Made by a program: the position numbers and the translations under genes. The notes below the pieces were generated by a model that ran no database searches, was not told the DNA's origin, and worked only from the letters and a program-made list of their open reading frames with translations. A stretch of DNA of 64,000 nt from Ruminococcaceae bacterium UBA7212 (GTDB lineage: Bacteria; Bacillota; Clostridia; Oscillospirales; Acutalibacteraceae): assembly GCA_002490525.1 (NCBI GenBank), contig DKUE01000007.1:62001-126000 (forward strand). Reading direction: 5' to 3'. Shown piece by piece: positions 23,718-32,970 of the stretch. Each line of letters begins with the position of its first letter. Position 1 is the first letter of the stretch.

Positions 23718-26210
23718 TCAATAGAAACTGTCCGAAGGCGTGTTCTTTGCAATCCCTGCTTTTGCTTCTTCGGGCATTTTGTCTGCGTGGACATACGTTT
23801 TTACGTATGTGCCGTCTGCGTAGGCAAATACCACAATGTAATCTGTGGGGGAAAGCATCGCGCGGGTAACCGTGTTTTTCCGAATTTCTTCCAGCAGTGC
23901 TTTGTCGCTAGAGTTAAAAACATGCGGTCTGTCGCTTTCATCGTAGTAGGAGCCTGCCGCTGTAATTTCATCATAGTGGTTTCCCGTACTGCTTTCCGAC
24001 AGGAATTCACAGGCGAAATCTGTACGGTTGTAAATCCAGTTGTCCAAATACGAACGGGTAAACATTTGCGCGACCTGTACCCCGTAAACGGCTTTCAGTT
24101 CCTTGTCGCCGACTATAGCGTCATAATATCCGACGGATTTTAAGAATTCCACGGTGTTTGTCATATCCGATGTAATGAAGAAATCGGGCTGACTGTAGTA
24201 TATGGATTTTCCGGAGAAGACCTCTTCTTGCCCGGGCATGACAGAATCTGCATATTCCTCGGTAACAGAACCGTTTTGCATAATCACAGTCTGTGTGTCG
24301 CCCATTTCTACAATCTCCGAATTCACGAAGCTGATGACGCCGAGCGTTTCGGCAGGATTGTAACGGTTTTCTGCAGTTTGTGCCGACAAATCCTTGTACA
24401 GGCAGTCGAGTAGCTTTGTACGCTGTTCGGCAGTCAGTTCCATCTGTGTTTCCGTGCTCAAGGTCTTGTTATACAGACGCACATCCCCATCCTCGCGCAC
24501 TTGGCGGATATAGAGATATTCTTCATAAGCTTTCCAAGTTGCGGTGGGCACGCCTTTGGTTTCCTTCGGCATTTCCACAACCTTGACTTCGTCCTTGAAG
24601 ATCTTTTTGTAAACAGATTGCTGGTAATCGGTCTTATCCGCTTTTTGCAGTTCTTTGAGAATTTCCGCCGACACACCGTAGTAGCAGCGCAAAACCTCTT
24701 TGCCGTTTTTCAGCTTGTAAACAATTTTCACAGAGATGGGATACGTACCGTTGAATTCACTGTCGAGCTTTGTGGCTTCCGTTTTGCCCGTCTCGACCAG
24801 TTTTTCGTGCACACTGCGTACAAAGTCAATATCCTTTTCGCTGGTGTATTCGCCGTAGGGCTGCGTGTTTGCCGAGGGCATACCCATCATAAAGTAGAGA
24901 CCACCGCCGCCGGTGTTTACAGTCGTGTAATTGGTGTTGGGCATTGTGATTTGTGCGGACTGAATGTCCGCCGTTTCGGGAATCTTATTTGCTGCACCGA
25001 AGTAGCCCGTTGCGAAAAATACAAAGATAACAGCGACAATTGCCAGCTGTACGGGCAATGCGGGCAGTTCTTTTACGAATTGACGCACATTGCGAAGTAA
25101 CAGGAAGCTCAAGCCCACATAAATCACCGCGAATACAGCCGCGCCGACTGCGATGGCGACTGCCATCCCCTTTGCGTGAAGCATATTAAACGTGAGGACA
25201 AAGCCGAAAATGCCGATTAAGAAAATGCCGATGAAGTTCATTACGCGGTTTTTGCCGATAAAGCCACCGATTTCCGCTTTGCGGCGTTTGTAGAAGAACA
25301 TACCGCCGAGGAACAGCACCGCAGCGACAACCAGCCACAGCACAACGGGCAGGAATTTCGGCGCGCTCCAGGCAACTGCCCCGCCGTTGTCATAGCTGAC
25401 GACCTGTCCCTTTGCATCTGCCAAGGAATAGGTGAACAGACCTTTCGAGAGATAGCGCAGGGGATTGAAGTTTTCAAAGGTTTTTGCGAGGGAAGCGGCA
25501 GTGTCTCCGACATAGATACTGCTTGTAGAAAAATCTGTTCCCAAAGGTGTGCCGAGTACGAGCTTTTGAATCAGAACTTCTAAAGATTGGAACAGGATTT
25601 CGGGGAACAGAATCAAAATCCCCGAGAACAGTGCGCCCTCAAAGACTGTGCCGACCAATGTAAATACCATTGCCGTAATGGTATAGGAAACGGCGGCAAC
25701 GGAGAACATACCGAGCGTCAGATACGCGAACGCAGGGAACATAAATTTGTTTGTGCCGAGCACGGAGATGTTCACAATCAAGGAGACGAGCATCGGCAGT
25801 AAAACCGAAGCGGCAATCAGTGTCAAGCCTGACAGATATTTTGCGGCAAACAGCTTTTGCCGTTTAATGCCAAGGCTGTAATACACATTGACAGTCTTTT
25901 TGCCCGTAATAAATTTGAATGTCGTAATGCCGACTAAAAGACCGACACCGAGAAGCCCCGCAATCACGAAGTAACGGTAGATTTCCATGCCTTCTGTAAA
26001 CATAAACGAGAATTGTTCCTTAAAATTGATAACAGAAACAGCACCTGTTTCCCGGTTTGTCGAGGTGTTATTGCGGAAGGTCATAATCGGCATAACCACG
26101 AAGAACAGGCCTAAATATACCGTGTTCAGAATCGCGAACAGAGAATTGTCCCGCAAGCCCGAGCGGTAAGCAAAGCCGAAATTATTTTGCAAAGATTTGC
26201 GTGAAGTCAT
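23718..26210 (-). CDS. ABC-2-type transporter permease, large
   Basis: An 830-residue membrane protein. The N-terminal half has about six TM helices typical of ABC-2 permeases, and includes TGKKTVNVYYSLGIKRQKLF between helices 2 and 3. A central group of further TM helices (to about residue 415) is followed by a large soluble C-terminal region of about 400 residues, probably extracytoplasmic, of no recognised family. The start has GGAGGG eight bases upstream and overlaps the end of the ATPase gene by 29 bases. The pair is likely an exporter or a membrane-stress ABC system; the substrate is unknown. Confidence 0.85.
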   Translation of the reverse strand: MTSRKSLQNNFGFAYRSGLRDNSLFAILNTVYLGLFFVVMPIMTFRNNTSTNRETGAVSVINFKEQFSFMFTEGMEIYRYFVIAGLLGVGLLVGITTFKFITGKKTVNVYYSLGIKRQKLFAAKYLSGLTLIAASVLLPMLVSLIVNISVLGTNKFMFPAFAYLTLGMFSVAAVSYTITAMVFTLVGTVFEGALFSGILILFPEILFQSLEVLIQKLVLGTPLGTDFSTSSIYVGDTAASLAKTFENFNPLRYLSKGLFTYSLADAKGQVVSYDNGGAVAWSAPKFLPVVLWLVVAAVLFLGGMFFYKRRKAEIGGFIGKNRVMNFIGIFLIGIFGFVLTFNMLHAKGMAVAIAVGAAVFAVIYVGLSFLLLRNVRQFVKELPALPVQLAIVAVIFVFFATGYFGAANKIPETADIQSAQITMPNTNYTTVNTGGGGLYFMMGMPSANTQPYGEYTSEKDIDFVRSVHEKLVETGKTEATKLDSEFNGTYPISVKIVYKLKNGKEVLRCYYGVSAEILKELQKADKTDYQQSVYKKIFKDEVKVVEMPKETKGVPTATWKAYEEYLYIRQVREDGDVRLYNKTLSTETQMELTAEQRTKLLDCLYKDLSAQTAENRYNPAETLGVISFVNSEIVEMGDTQTVIMQNGSVTEEYADSVMPGQEEVFSGKSIYYSQPDFFITSDMTNTVEFLKSVGYYDAIVGDKELKAVYGVQVAQMFTRSYLDNWIYNRTDFACEFLSESSTGNHYDEITAAGSYYDESDRPHVFNSSDKALLEEIRKNTVTRAMLSPTDYIVVFAYADGTYVKTYVHADKMPEEAKAGIAKNTPSDSFY

Positions 26211-27090
26211 AATCTGTTCCCTCCATTTCGTCTAAGAATACTTCCTCTAAGGAAAGCGGCAGACTCTCGACCATTGCGGGGGAGAGGGTCTGCAATTTGG
26301 CGGCAACCTCTGCTTCATCGCCTTTTACGGTGATTACAAGCATTTTGCCGTCCTTTTTAAAGGATTTCACATCAATGCCGAGCTGTCTTATCTGCGCTTC
26401 GGATACATCCTCTGCGAACACCAAACGGAACTTGGCACGATTCTGACTCAAATCGGAAATGGATGCATCGAGTACCAGCTTCTTGCCGTTGATAAGACCG
26501 AAGTGGTCGCAAAGCCCCTCTAATTCGTGCAAATCGTGTGAAGAAACGATGATAGAGGCGTTTTTCTCTTCCATATATTCGTGAATCATATTTTTAATCA
26601 GTGCGCGCTTTGCAGGGTCAAGTCCGTCAAAGGTCTCATCGAACAGCATAAACGACGGCTGTGTGGCGAAGCCCAAAACAATTTCCGCTTGCCGTTGCAT
26701 ACCTTTGGAAAAGCCGTTCAGGCGTGCTTTGGTATCCAGCCCGAACACTTCTGCCAGCTTGTGAAAGGTGTCAAAGCTGAAATCCGGATAATAGCCGTTG
26801 TAAAATTTTGCCATCTTTTCCATGTTGGAATATGCCTGAAAGTAGATGTCATCGGGCACATAGAACATATGCTGTTTCATACGCTCGTTGTCGAATGCGT
26901 CCTCACCGTCCAAGAGCACGCGCCCTGCCTCTGCCTTGTAGACGCCTGTAATGGTTTTTAAAAGTGTTGTTTTGCCCGCGCCGTTATAGCCGATTAAGCC
27001 GTAAAGCGAGCCGTTGCCCACTTGAAAGCTGATATCGCTGATCGCGGTAAAGTCACCGAAGCGTTTGGTTACGCCCTGCACTTCAATCAT
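26182..27090 (-). CDS. ABC transporter ATP-binding protein
   Basis: A 302-residue ATPase with Walker A GYNGAGKTTLLK, signature FSKGMQRQAEI, Walker B FMLFDETFDGLDP and switch His in VSSHDLHE. The C-terminal 80 residues are the regulatory part of ABC-2 ATPases. The ATG at 27090 (MIEVQGVTKRFG) is chosen because AAAGGAGG precedes it; a longer frame to 27165 would cross the promoter. It is the first gene of the two-gene operon with the large permease. Confidence 0.93.
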   Translation of the reverse strand: MIEVQGVTKRFGDFTAISDISFQVGNGSLYGLIGYNGAGKTTLLKTITGVYKAEAGRVLLDGEDAFDNERMKQHMFYVPDDIYFQAYSNMEKMAKFYNGYYPDFSFDTFHKLAEVFGLDTKARLNGFSKGMQRQAEIVLGFATQPSFMLFDETFDGLDPAKRALIKNMIHEYMEEKNASIIVSSHDLHELEGLCDHFGLINGKKLVLDASISDLSQNRAKFRLVFAEDVSEAQIRQLGIDVKSFKKDGKMLVITVKGDEAEVAAKLQTLSPAMVESLPLSLEEVFLDEMEGTDYDFTQIFAK

Positions 27091-27121
27091 GTAAGAACCT
27101 CCTTTGGTTTTGTACAAATCC

Positions 27122-27150
27122 ATTATGCCGAATCTGCTTTGGAAAGTCAA
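27122..27150 (-). promoter_or_regulatory. Promoter of the ABC transporter operon
   Basis: On the minus strand TTGACT (27145-27150), 17 bases and CATAAT (27122-27127). The -35 box directly follows the mtaB terminator. Confidence 0.7.
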
Positions 27151-27155
27151 CAAAA

Positions 27156-27193
27156 TGCACCGCATTGTTACTTTTCTGTAACAATGCGGTGCA
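27156..27193 (-). terminator. Terminator of mtaB
   Basis: A perfect 16-bp stem (27156-27171 with 27178-27193) has a 6-base loop and is followed on the minus strand by TTTTG. Confidence 0.85.
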
Positions 27194-27230
27194 AAGCGTT
27201 TCGTTCTTGTTAACTTTTTTGTAAGAATTC

Positions 27231-28520
27231 TTACAGAATTTTTCCGATTGCGTTTTCCCCGTCTGTTTCGGTGATTTTGACGCGGACGAGCGCGCCTGCA
27301 TGGCAGTGTTCAGCAGAAAACAGAACAGGTGTGTAATTTGCCGTGTAGCCGAAATGCTGCCCGTTTTCGGTTTTCTGCTCGCAAAGCACCTCAACGGTCC
27401 TACCGATTTGCCGCTGTAAAAATGCGGTGCGCAAGCGCTTGGCCGTATCCAGCAATACGGCGGCACGTTCTTCTTTTACGTGTTTTTCAATCTGCCCGGC
27501 AAAGCTTGCCGCGCGCGTGCCCTGCCGCACGGAGTAGGGGAACACATGAATTTTCTCAAAACCGACTTTTTCGGCGAAGTCAACACTTTCCTTAAAATCT
27601 GCATCGGTTTCGCCTGCAAAGCCGACCATCATATCGGTGGTCAATGTGCAGTCGGGAAATGCTGTGCGCAGTTTTTCTGTAAGCGTCAGGTATTCTTTGG
27701 CGGTATAATGGCGGCTCATCCGCTTTAAGGTGCGGTCACATCCGCTTTGCAGAGAGATATGAAACTGCCCGCACAGCTTTGGCAGTTTTGCAAGTGCTTC
27801 AATCACTTCATCGGTCATATGGTCGGGCTCCAAGGAGCCTAAGCGCACGCGTAAAATCCCTTTGGGGGTGCACGCCGCTTTGACTGCATCCGCAAATTTT
27901 TCGCCGCTGTCTTTACCGTATGCGGAAAGATTGATACCCACCAGCACCAATTCGCGGAAGCCTGTGTCACTTAAAACCTGCGCTTCCTTTTGAATATCCG
28001 CAATCGGCTTGGAACGGACTCGGCCTCGTGCGGTAGGAATGATACAGTAGGCGCAAAAGCGGTCACAGCCGTCTTCAATTTTTAGATTGGCGCGGGTGCG
28101 TTCATTGAAATTCGTAATCAAATCACCCAGAAACGGTTCACTGCTTTGGTGCTGTGACACCGAGAATACGCGTTCGCGCGTGGAAAAAAACTCGGAAAGC
28201 TGTTGGGGCAGAAGGATATTGTTTTTATTACCGATCACAATGTCTGCCGCCGTGAGCGACTGTGCCGATGCGGGAAATGCCTGCGGCATGCAACCCGTTA
28301 AAACCACGGTGCTTTGCGGAAAATTGCGTTTCAACCGCCGCACGGTCTGCCGTGTTTTGCGGTCGCTTTCCGCTGTGACGGTGCAGGAATTCACCACAAA
28401 TATGTCTGCATTTTCATCTTGCGGGGTGATTGTGTACCCGTTTCTTTGCAGCAGCTCTGTCAGTTCCTGTGTTTCATATTGATTGACCTTACAGCCAAGG
28501 GTATAAAATTTTACGTTCAT
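27231..28520 (-). CDS. mtaB: tRNA (N6-L-threonylcarbamoyladenosine37-C2)-methylthiotransferase
   Basis: A 429-residue radical-SAM enzyme that adds a methylthio group to t6A37 of ANN-decoding tRNAs. The order is an N-terminal UPF0004 domain (KFYTLGCKVNQYET), a radical SAM core with CDRFCAYCIIPTARGR (CxxxCxxC), and a C-terminal TRAM domain. The KVNQYE variant of the first motif is the mark of MtaB as opposed to MiaB or RimO. GAGGATA stands before the start. Confidence 0.95.
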   Translation of the reverse strand: MNVKFYTLGCKVNQYETQELTELLQRNGYTITPQDENADIFVVNSCTVTAESDRKTRQTVRRLKRNFPQSTVVLTGCMPQAFPASAQSLTAADIVIGNKNNILLPQQLSEFFSTRERVFSVSQHQSSEPFLGDLITNFNERTRANLKIEDGCDRFCAYCIIPTARGRVRSKPIADIQKEAQVLSDTGFRELVLVGINLSAYGKDSGEKFADAVKAACTPKGILRVRLGSLEPDHMTDEVIEALAKLPKLCGQFHISLQSGCDRTLKRMSRHYTAKEYLTLTEKLRTAFPDCTLTTDMMVGFAGETDADFKESVDFAEKVGFEKIHVFPYSVRQGTRAASFAGQIEKHVKEERAAVLLDTAKRLRTAFLQRQIGRTVEVLCEQKTENGQHFGYTANYTPVLFSAEHCHAGALVRVKITETDGENAIGKIL

Positions 28521-28574
28521 TTGGATATCCTCGATGAAGTATAGTTTTTCGGCTTCGCGGGCACACTACCTTCG

Positions 28575-28973
28575 GTGATTAAATTGAAACGAATTCGGGA
28601 ATTCTTTTGCGTCTATTCCTTCGGTGCGGTGGTCTACTGTTTTATTGAAGTACTGTTTCGCGGGTTTACGCACTGGACGATGGGCTTAACGGGCGGCGCG
28701 GCACTGCTGGGTATTTACAGTGTCAACGAAAAATATAAGGATGTGCCGCTGTATAAACGCTGTTTTATGGGATGCGGTATCATCACGCTCTTGGAACTGC
28801 TTGTGGGACTGCTGGTCAACAAGGTGTTCCGACTGCATGTGTGGGATTACAGTACGCGTCCCTTAAATTTGTTCGGACAAATTTGTCCGCTGTTTTCTTT
28901 TTTTTGGTTTTTACTGTGTTTTCCGGCCTGCTTTTTGTGTAAATTCTTGCAAAAACACTTTGCCGGAGAGTAA
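28575..28973 (+). CDS. Small membrane protein of the CmpB-like (putative ABC permease) family
   Basis: A 132-residue protein starting at GTG, with four hydrophobic helices. The family signature is EVLFRGFTHWTMGLTGG in the first half and WDYSTRPLNLFGQICPLFS in the second. Its function is unknown in spite of the family name. It lies alone between divergent mtaB and a convergent esterase; its stop codon sits inside a hairpin shared with that gene. Confidence 0.75.
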   Translation: MIKLKRIREFFCVYSFGAVVYCFIEVLFRGFTHWTMGLTGGAALLGIYSVNEKYKDVPLYKRCFMGCGIITLLELLVGLLVNKVFRLHVWDYSTRPLNLFGQICPLFSFFWFLLCFPACFLCKFLQKHFAGE

Positions 28974-28991
28974 AGCTGTTTAGCTTTACTC
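28968..28991. terminator. Hairpin over two convergent stop codons
   Basis: GAGTAAAGCT and AGCTTTACTC are separated by four bases and include both stop codons. No U tract follows, so it may only separate convergent transcripts or be a weak terminator. Confidence 0.4.
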
Positions 28992-29765
28992 GGAAAAAAC
29001 ACTTTGTAAAAATGCGAATGCCATATCAAACCAGCCCTCGGCAGAAGTGCCCTCGGCAAGACCGATGCCATGCCCGCCGCTGGGGAATAATTTCAGTTCG
29101 TGCAGTACGCCGTTTCTCTCCAGCGCATCCGCCAAAAGCTCGCTGTTTTGATACGGAACCGAGGTGTCGTCTTGATTGTGCCAAATAAAGGTCGGCGGAT
29201 ATTCAGAGGTTATGCGGCGTTCCACCGAAGCGGAATTTTGCTCGGGCTTTCCTGAAAAAAGTCCTAAAAGGCGGCGGCGCGAGACCTTATGTGTCAGGGC
29301 ACCCATAGTAATCACAGGGTAGCAAAGCAGCAAGGCGTTTGGCTTTACACCGTAAACCGTGCCGTTGTAGCTTTCATCAAAGCGTTTGTGCTCTGCGGCG
29401 AAGAAAGCCGCCAAATGTCCGCCCGCCGAAGACCCCATCAGCGCGAGGTGTGCCGTGTCAATTTGCCATTCAGCGGCGCGGCTTTTGATGAATTGTATTG
29501 CACGCGCCGTATCTTCCATCGGCGCAGGATAGCGTGCCGCCGCTTTGACGCGATACCAAAGTACAAATGCATTGTAGCCGCGTTTGTTGAATTCCTCGGC
29601 ATAGGGCTTTCCCTCATTGTGATCGGAAACAATGGTATATGCGCCGCCCGGCAGAATCAGCACGCACGGTGCATGGTTGCCGACAATGTAAGCGTCCAGC
29701 TTGACCTGTTTTTTTTGCGGGGTCACTTTGATTTCCCGCTTGGTATATAACGGATAGGTTTCCAT
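28986..29765 (-). CDS. Alpha/beta-hydrolase, acetyl-xylan-esterase-like
   Basis: A 259-residue cytosolic serine esterase. It has the oxyanion loop region LPGGAYTIVSDHNEGKPYA, nucleophile motif GSSAGGH, Asp in WHNQDDTSVPYQNS and His in SGGHGIGL. The family (BD-FAE / Axe-like) removes acetyl groups from sugars. The ATG at 29765 (METYPLY) has AAAGGGG before it; a TTG at 29783 is a weaker alternative. It may de-acetylate oligosaccharides for the nearby glycosidases. Confidence 0.82.
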   Translation of the reverse strand: METYPLYTKREIKVTPQKKQVKLDAYIVGNHAPCVLILPGGAYTIVSDHNEGKPYAEEFNKRGYNAFVLWYRVKAAARYPAPMEDTARAIQFIKSRAAEWQIDTAHLALMGSSAGGHLAAFFAAEHKRFDESYNGTVYGVKPNALLLCYPVITMGALTHKVSRRRLLGLFSGKPEQNSASVERRITSEYPPTFIWHNQDDTSVPYQNSELLADALERNGVLHELKLFPSGGHGIGLAEGTSAEGWFDMAFAFLQSVFSE

Positions 29766-29843
29766 ATTTTCAGCCCCTTTCAATACAAGGTAGTAGGGAA
29801 AGACTTCGGTGCCGTTCCGTAAAATCAGAACGGATGCACAAAT

Positions 29844-29880
29844 TTGTCATTCTGAGCGCAGTGAAGGATCTCACATGACA
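29844..29880 (+). repeat. TGTCATTCTGAGCGCAGTGAAGGATCTC dispersed repeat (variant)
   Basis: A variant of the family at 17759 and 31546, with the same TTGTCATTCTG start and GATCTCACA end, in the leader-side gap between two leftward genes. Confidence 0.7.
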
Positions 29881-29893
29881 CAATGCTTTGCAA

Positions 29894-30919
29894 TCAGGCA
29901 AAATCGTTTGCCGATACTTTTTCAAAGGTATACATAGATTCTCTGCTGTCTGCGAGGCAGTGTACTGCAGTCAAAGTACAGGCGGGAGAAGTATTGTCCG
30001 AACCGATCGCGCCGTAACCGCTGAGACTGCTTAACTGATACCAACGGTTGTTGTAAAGATACGCGAGGTTGTCGCTGTGCACATGTCCCGCCGAAATGAG
30101 CGCGATATACGGATTCTCCGCCGTCTTATCGTCAAACAGCTGATTGCCCTTAATGTCGCCGACAGGGTATTCGTTGCAGAACGGAAAGCCACCGTAAGCT
30201 GTCCCTGCTTTGTAAGCTGTTTCAAATGCGGGGGTGGGCATATGGAAAAATACGCTGACAGGTACCTTTCGCTCGTTTACACCTTGCATAAGCCATTCAA
30301 TTTGATTCTCTTTTATGGAATCATACGGACCGATGGATTGAATTTTACGCGCAAGCGAATCTAAAATTGCCACGGTATGGAGCAATTCGCCGTCTGTGGA
30401 TTCCACATCAATAAAAAACTGCATTGCTCCGCGAATCCCCTCGGTGTTGCCTGCAAGGAAATGCGGATACTGTAATAGATACGCAATCAAATCTTCGTTT
30501 GAGCCATCCTTTTCACCGTCATTATTGCCGGGGGCAAACGTCCATGGTGTTTCATAGCTCTCCATAAGCTCCGAGAACTTTGCGGCGGCTTGGTATTTAT
30601 CATATGTTTTGTCGGAGGTTGTGCCTTCCACAAGGTCGCCGTCCATCACAATCAGGTCGCAGGATGTGTGGTCCAAAATCGTTTTCAGCTCGGCCAGCGT
30701 CTTTTCGTCGTTTTCACACACGCCGTTGCGAAGATGTGTGTCGTTGATTTTCAAGATACGAAATGTACCGTTTGCGTCTGCTGCCAGCCGTACGGATTCC
30801 TGTGTATACACTTCCTGATAACGGTGTCCGCTGTCTGCGGGTTTTGCACCGCAGCCGAACAGGGAAAGAAGCAAAAGCATGGACAGTAATAAAGCGGAAG
30901 ACTTTTTGAATCGGCGCAT
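29894..30919 (-). CDS. Metallophosphoesterase lipoprotein (paralogue A)
   Basis: A 341-residue exported protein. The signal peptide ends in lipobox LSLFGC (Cys23). The calcineurin-like fold shows ILKINDTHLRN, VMDGDLVEG, TFAPGNNDGE and SAGHVHSDN. The catalytic GNH(D/E) is changed to GNND, so the usual His is Asn. Upstream is a NUDIX gene 27 bases away, probably the same operon. Three further membrane-anchored relatives stand in the glycan island at 33.0, 45.2 and 52.6 kb. The substrate is unknown; it acts outside the membrane. Confidence 0.87.
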   Translation of the reverse strand: MRRFKKSSALLLSMLLLLSLFGCGAKPADSGHRYQEVYTQESVRLAADANGTFRILKINDTHLRNGVCENDEKTLAELKTILDHTSCDLIVMDGDLVEGTTSDKTYDKYQAAAKFSELMESYETPWTFAPGNNDGEKDGSNEDLIAYLLQYPHFLAGNTEGIRGAMQFFIDVESTDGELLHTVAILDSLARKIQSIGPYDSIKENQIEWLMQGVNERKVPVSVFFHMPTPAFETAYKAGTAYGGFPFCNEYPVGDIKGNQLFDDKTAENPYIALISAGHVHSDNLAYLYNNRWYQLSSLSGYGAIGSDNTSPACTLTAVHCLADSRESMYTFEKVSANDFA

Positions 30920-30946
30920 AGTTTTCTCCTTTACAGGTATTTTACA

Positions 30947-31336
30947 TCAGCAAAATCCGCGCCGCCGAGCCTCCCGGAACAACGCAGGCTGAATTTGCGG
31001 GTACGTCCAGTTTGTAATCGGCTCTGCTGTAAAAAGAATTTTTTCGATTTCACTGTGCAATTCAGTTTCAAATGCCTGTACCTCGGCGTAATACAGCTTG
31101 CCGAACGTTTCCGCACCGTCAAAATTATCTTCTGCGGTTACGGAATAGATGCACACAGGTACCAGCGAAAACCGCAACGCACCTGTTTCCTCATACAGTT
31201 CCCGTTTGGCGGTATCATCAATCTCTTCGCCCGGTTCGCGGTGTCCGCCCGGGATTTCATAAGTATTTCGCGCTTTGTGTTTGCAGAATATCCATTTTTC
31301 GTCGGATTTCGCAAGAATAACGGCAAATTTCAGCAA
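30947..31336 (-). CDS. NUDIX hydrolase, 5' end uncertain
   Basis: The NUDIX box is GGHREPGEEIDDTAKRELYEE (positions near residue 30-50) followed by TGA. Homologues in this family normally carry about 17 more residues (IRFYE..AE..LLKFAV), and these are present in the same frame upstream (GDTVIRFYEHAEDALLKFAV) but have no start codon in frame. An ATG at 31392 with AAAAGG before it is out of frame by one base, separated by a run of seven A. Either a TTG at 31336 is used, or the A run slips, or a base was lost. The likely substrate is a nucleoside diphosphate derivative. Confidence 0.75.
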   Translation of the reverse strand: MLKFAVILAKSDEKWIFCKHKARNTYEIPGGHREPGEEIDDTAKRELYEETGALRFSLVPVCIYSVTAEDNFDGAETFGKLYYAEVQAFETELHSEIEKILFTAEPITNWTYPQIQPALFREARRRGFC

Positions 31337-31441
31337 AGCGTCTTCTGCATGCTCGTAAAATCGAATTACCGTATCGCCGTTTTTTTGCCCATTTGCCTTT
31401 TCTATAGCGCACCTCTTATTCCGTCCCGACCTATGTTCCCT

Positions 31442-31470
31442 ATTATATAGCAGAACCCGCGAAAATACAA
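31442..31470 (-). promoter_or_regulatory. Promoter of the NUDIX / phosphoesterase A operon
   Basis: On the minus strand TTGTAT (31465-31470), 17 bases and TATAAT (31442-31447). Confidence 0.65.
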
Positions 31471-31494
31471 TTCCAAAAGACGAAAAAGAACATC

Positions 31495-31523
31495 TTGTCG
31501 CAAAGCGCTATTGGGTATATAAT
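31495..31523 (+). promoter_or_regulatory. Promoter of the HAD hydrolase gene
   Basis: TTGTCG (31495-31500), 17 bases and TATAAT (31518-31523). Confidence 0.65.
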
Positions 31524-31545
31524 ATAGCTGAAAGTTTACAAAAAC

Positions 31546-31580
31546 CTGTCATTCTGCGCCGTCAGGCGAAGAATCTCACA
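31546..31580 (+). repeat. TGTCATTCTGCGCC...GGCGAAGAATCTC dispersed repeat
   Basis: Nearly identical to the unit at 17759-17798. It lies inside the transcribed leader of the HAD gene. Confidence 0.75.
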
Positions 31581-31718
31581 CTGAGTAAATAAAGTCTGTG
31601 CGTATGTGTTTGCACAACAGACGTGTACAGTATTTAGATTTTTCGGACTTTTCGGAGTGACACAGGGGGGTGAAGCCCTGCGTGGGAAACCATTTCATTA
31701 TGAATCGAAGGTTATTTT

Positions 31719-32900
31719 ATGCTTGAGACAAAATATGAACGCAAAACCAAAGAGGACAAACCCGTTCTAGCGATTTGCTATGACTTCGACAAAACACTTT
31801 CCCCCGATGACATGCAGGCGCAGGGCTATATTCAGTCGGTTGGGTACGACATCGGGAGCTTTTGGTCGGAATCCAACGCCTTGGCGGAGAGCAACGATAT
31901 GGACGGCAACCTCGCGTATATGTATAAAATGATTGAAGAAGCAGAGGGGCATTTTGTTTTTAACAAGGATACGCTTGCACGCTACGGCGCACAGGTGGCA
32001 CTGTTTCCCGGCGTCAATGAATGGTTTGAACGGATTCGGCAGTTCGGTGCGGAACACGGCGTGATTGTCGAGCATTATATCATTTCCTCGGGTCTTAAGG
32101 AGATGATTGAAGGTACTGCGGTTGCGAAGAATCACGCATTTGAGAAGATTTACGCCAGCTCCTTTTACTTCAATGAACGCGGTGTGGCAAAATGGCCTGC
32201 GCAGGTGGTGAACTACACCAATAAAACGCAGTTTTTGTTCCGTATTTCCAAAGGGGTCTTGGATATTAATGACCCCGGTGTAAACGATTACTTTTCACCC
32301 GATGAAATGCGTGTGCCGTTTCGGAATATGGTCTATATCGGCGACAGCGATACGGATATTCCCTGCATGAAGCTGATCAATTCCTACGGCGGACATTCCG
32401 TCGGTGTGTACAATCCTGACACAGAGGATAAGTCCAAGGTTTATAAAATGATGCGCGACCACAGAATCAAATTCTTTGCACCCGCCGATTATTCCGAGGG
32501 CAAAGAGCTGGACTGCCTTTTAAAAGCGATTATTTTAAAAACCGCTGAAAATGAAAAGTTAGAAGATATGTATTACCGCTACCAAAAGGAAGTACGTGAA
32601 GTGGATAAGCCCCAGGCAGAAGCTTTGGAACGTCGGAAAAAGCAGGAACTGATTGACGGTCTGGCGGACAGCAAGAGCTTTGTGCGTACGCATATGCTTG
32701 TAAAATCGCTGTCGGTATTCAACGATTTTGATGCGGACTTGTGTGCGGATTTATGCCGCATTGCTGTGGAAAATCCGCAGATTAGGCTGATTTTGAAGGA
32801 TAAGGATGTGGCAAGATTTTACAGGCGCATTTTAGAAAAAACAGCGGAAAAAACAGAGCATATGCAGGAAGTGGAGCATATGCTCAGCGACGAAAACTGA
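31719..32900 (+). CDS. HAD-superfamily phosphatase with a helical tail
   Basis: A 393-residue cytosolic protein. Motif I is ICYDFDKTLSPDD, motif II Ser in YIISSGLKEMI, and motif III/IV YIGDSDTDIPCMK. These fit the phosphoserine-phosphatase-like HAD group. From about residue 275 a charged helical segment of about 110 residues follows, including EVDKPQAEALERRKKQEL. The substrate is unknown. It is monocistronic with its own promoter, ending at a hairpin shared with the convergent phosphoesterase B. Confidence 0.8.
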   Translation: MLETKYERKTKEDKPVLAICYDFDKTLSPDDMQAQGYIQSVGYDIGSFWSESNALAESNDMDGNLAYMYKMIEEAEGHFVFNKDTLARYGAQVALFPGVNEWFERIRQFGAEHGVIVEHYIISSGLKEMIEGTAVAKNHAFEKIYASSFYFNERGVAKWPAQVVNYTNKTQFLFRISKGVLDINDPGVNDYFSPDEMRVPFRNMVYIGDSDTDIPCMKLINSYGGHSVGVYNPDTEDKSKVYKMMRDHRIKFFAPADYSEGKELDCLLKAIILKTAENEKLEDMYYRYQKEVREVDKPQAEALERRKKQELIDGLADSKSFVRTHMLVKSLSVFNDFDADLCADLCRIAVENPQIRLILKDKDVARFYRRILEKTAEKTEHMQEVEHMLSDEN

Positions 32901-32970
32901 TGCACACCGCAGACGTTTTCGGATGATAAAATGTGATGTACGGATGTAAACAAATGCCGGAAATAAGTGG

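Larger units (their letters stand above)
31393..31718. other. Divergent control region and repeat
   Basis: There is no gene in these 326 bases. It contains back-to-back promoters for the NUDIX gene (31442-31470) and the HAD gene (31495-31523) and a repeat copy in the roughly 190-base leader of the HAD gene. Confidence 0.7.
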
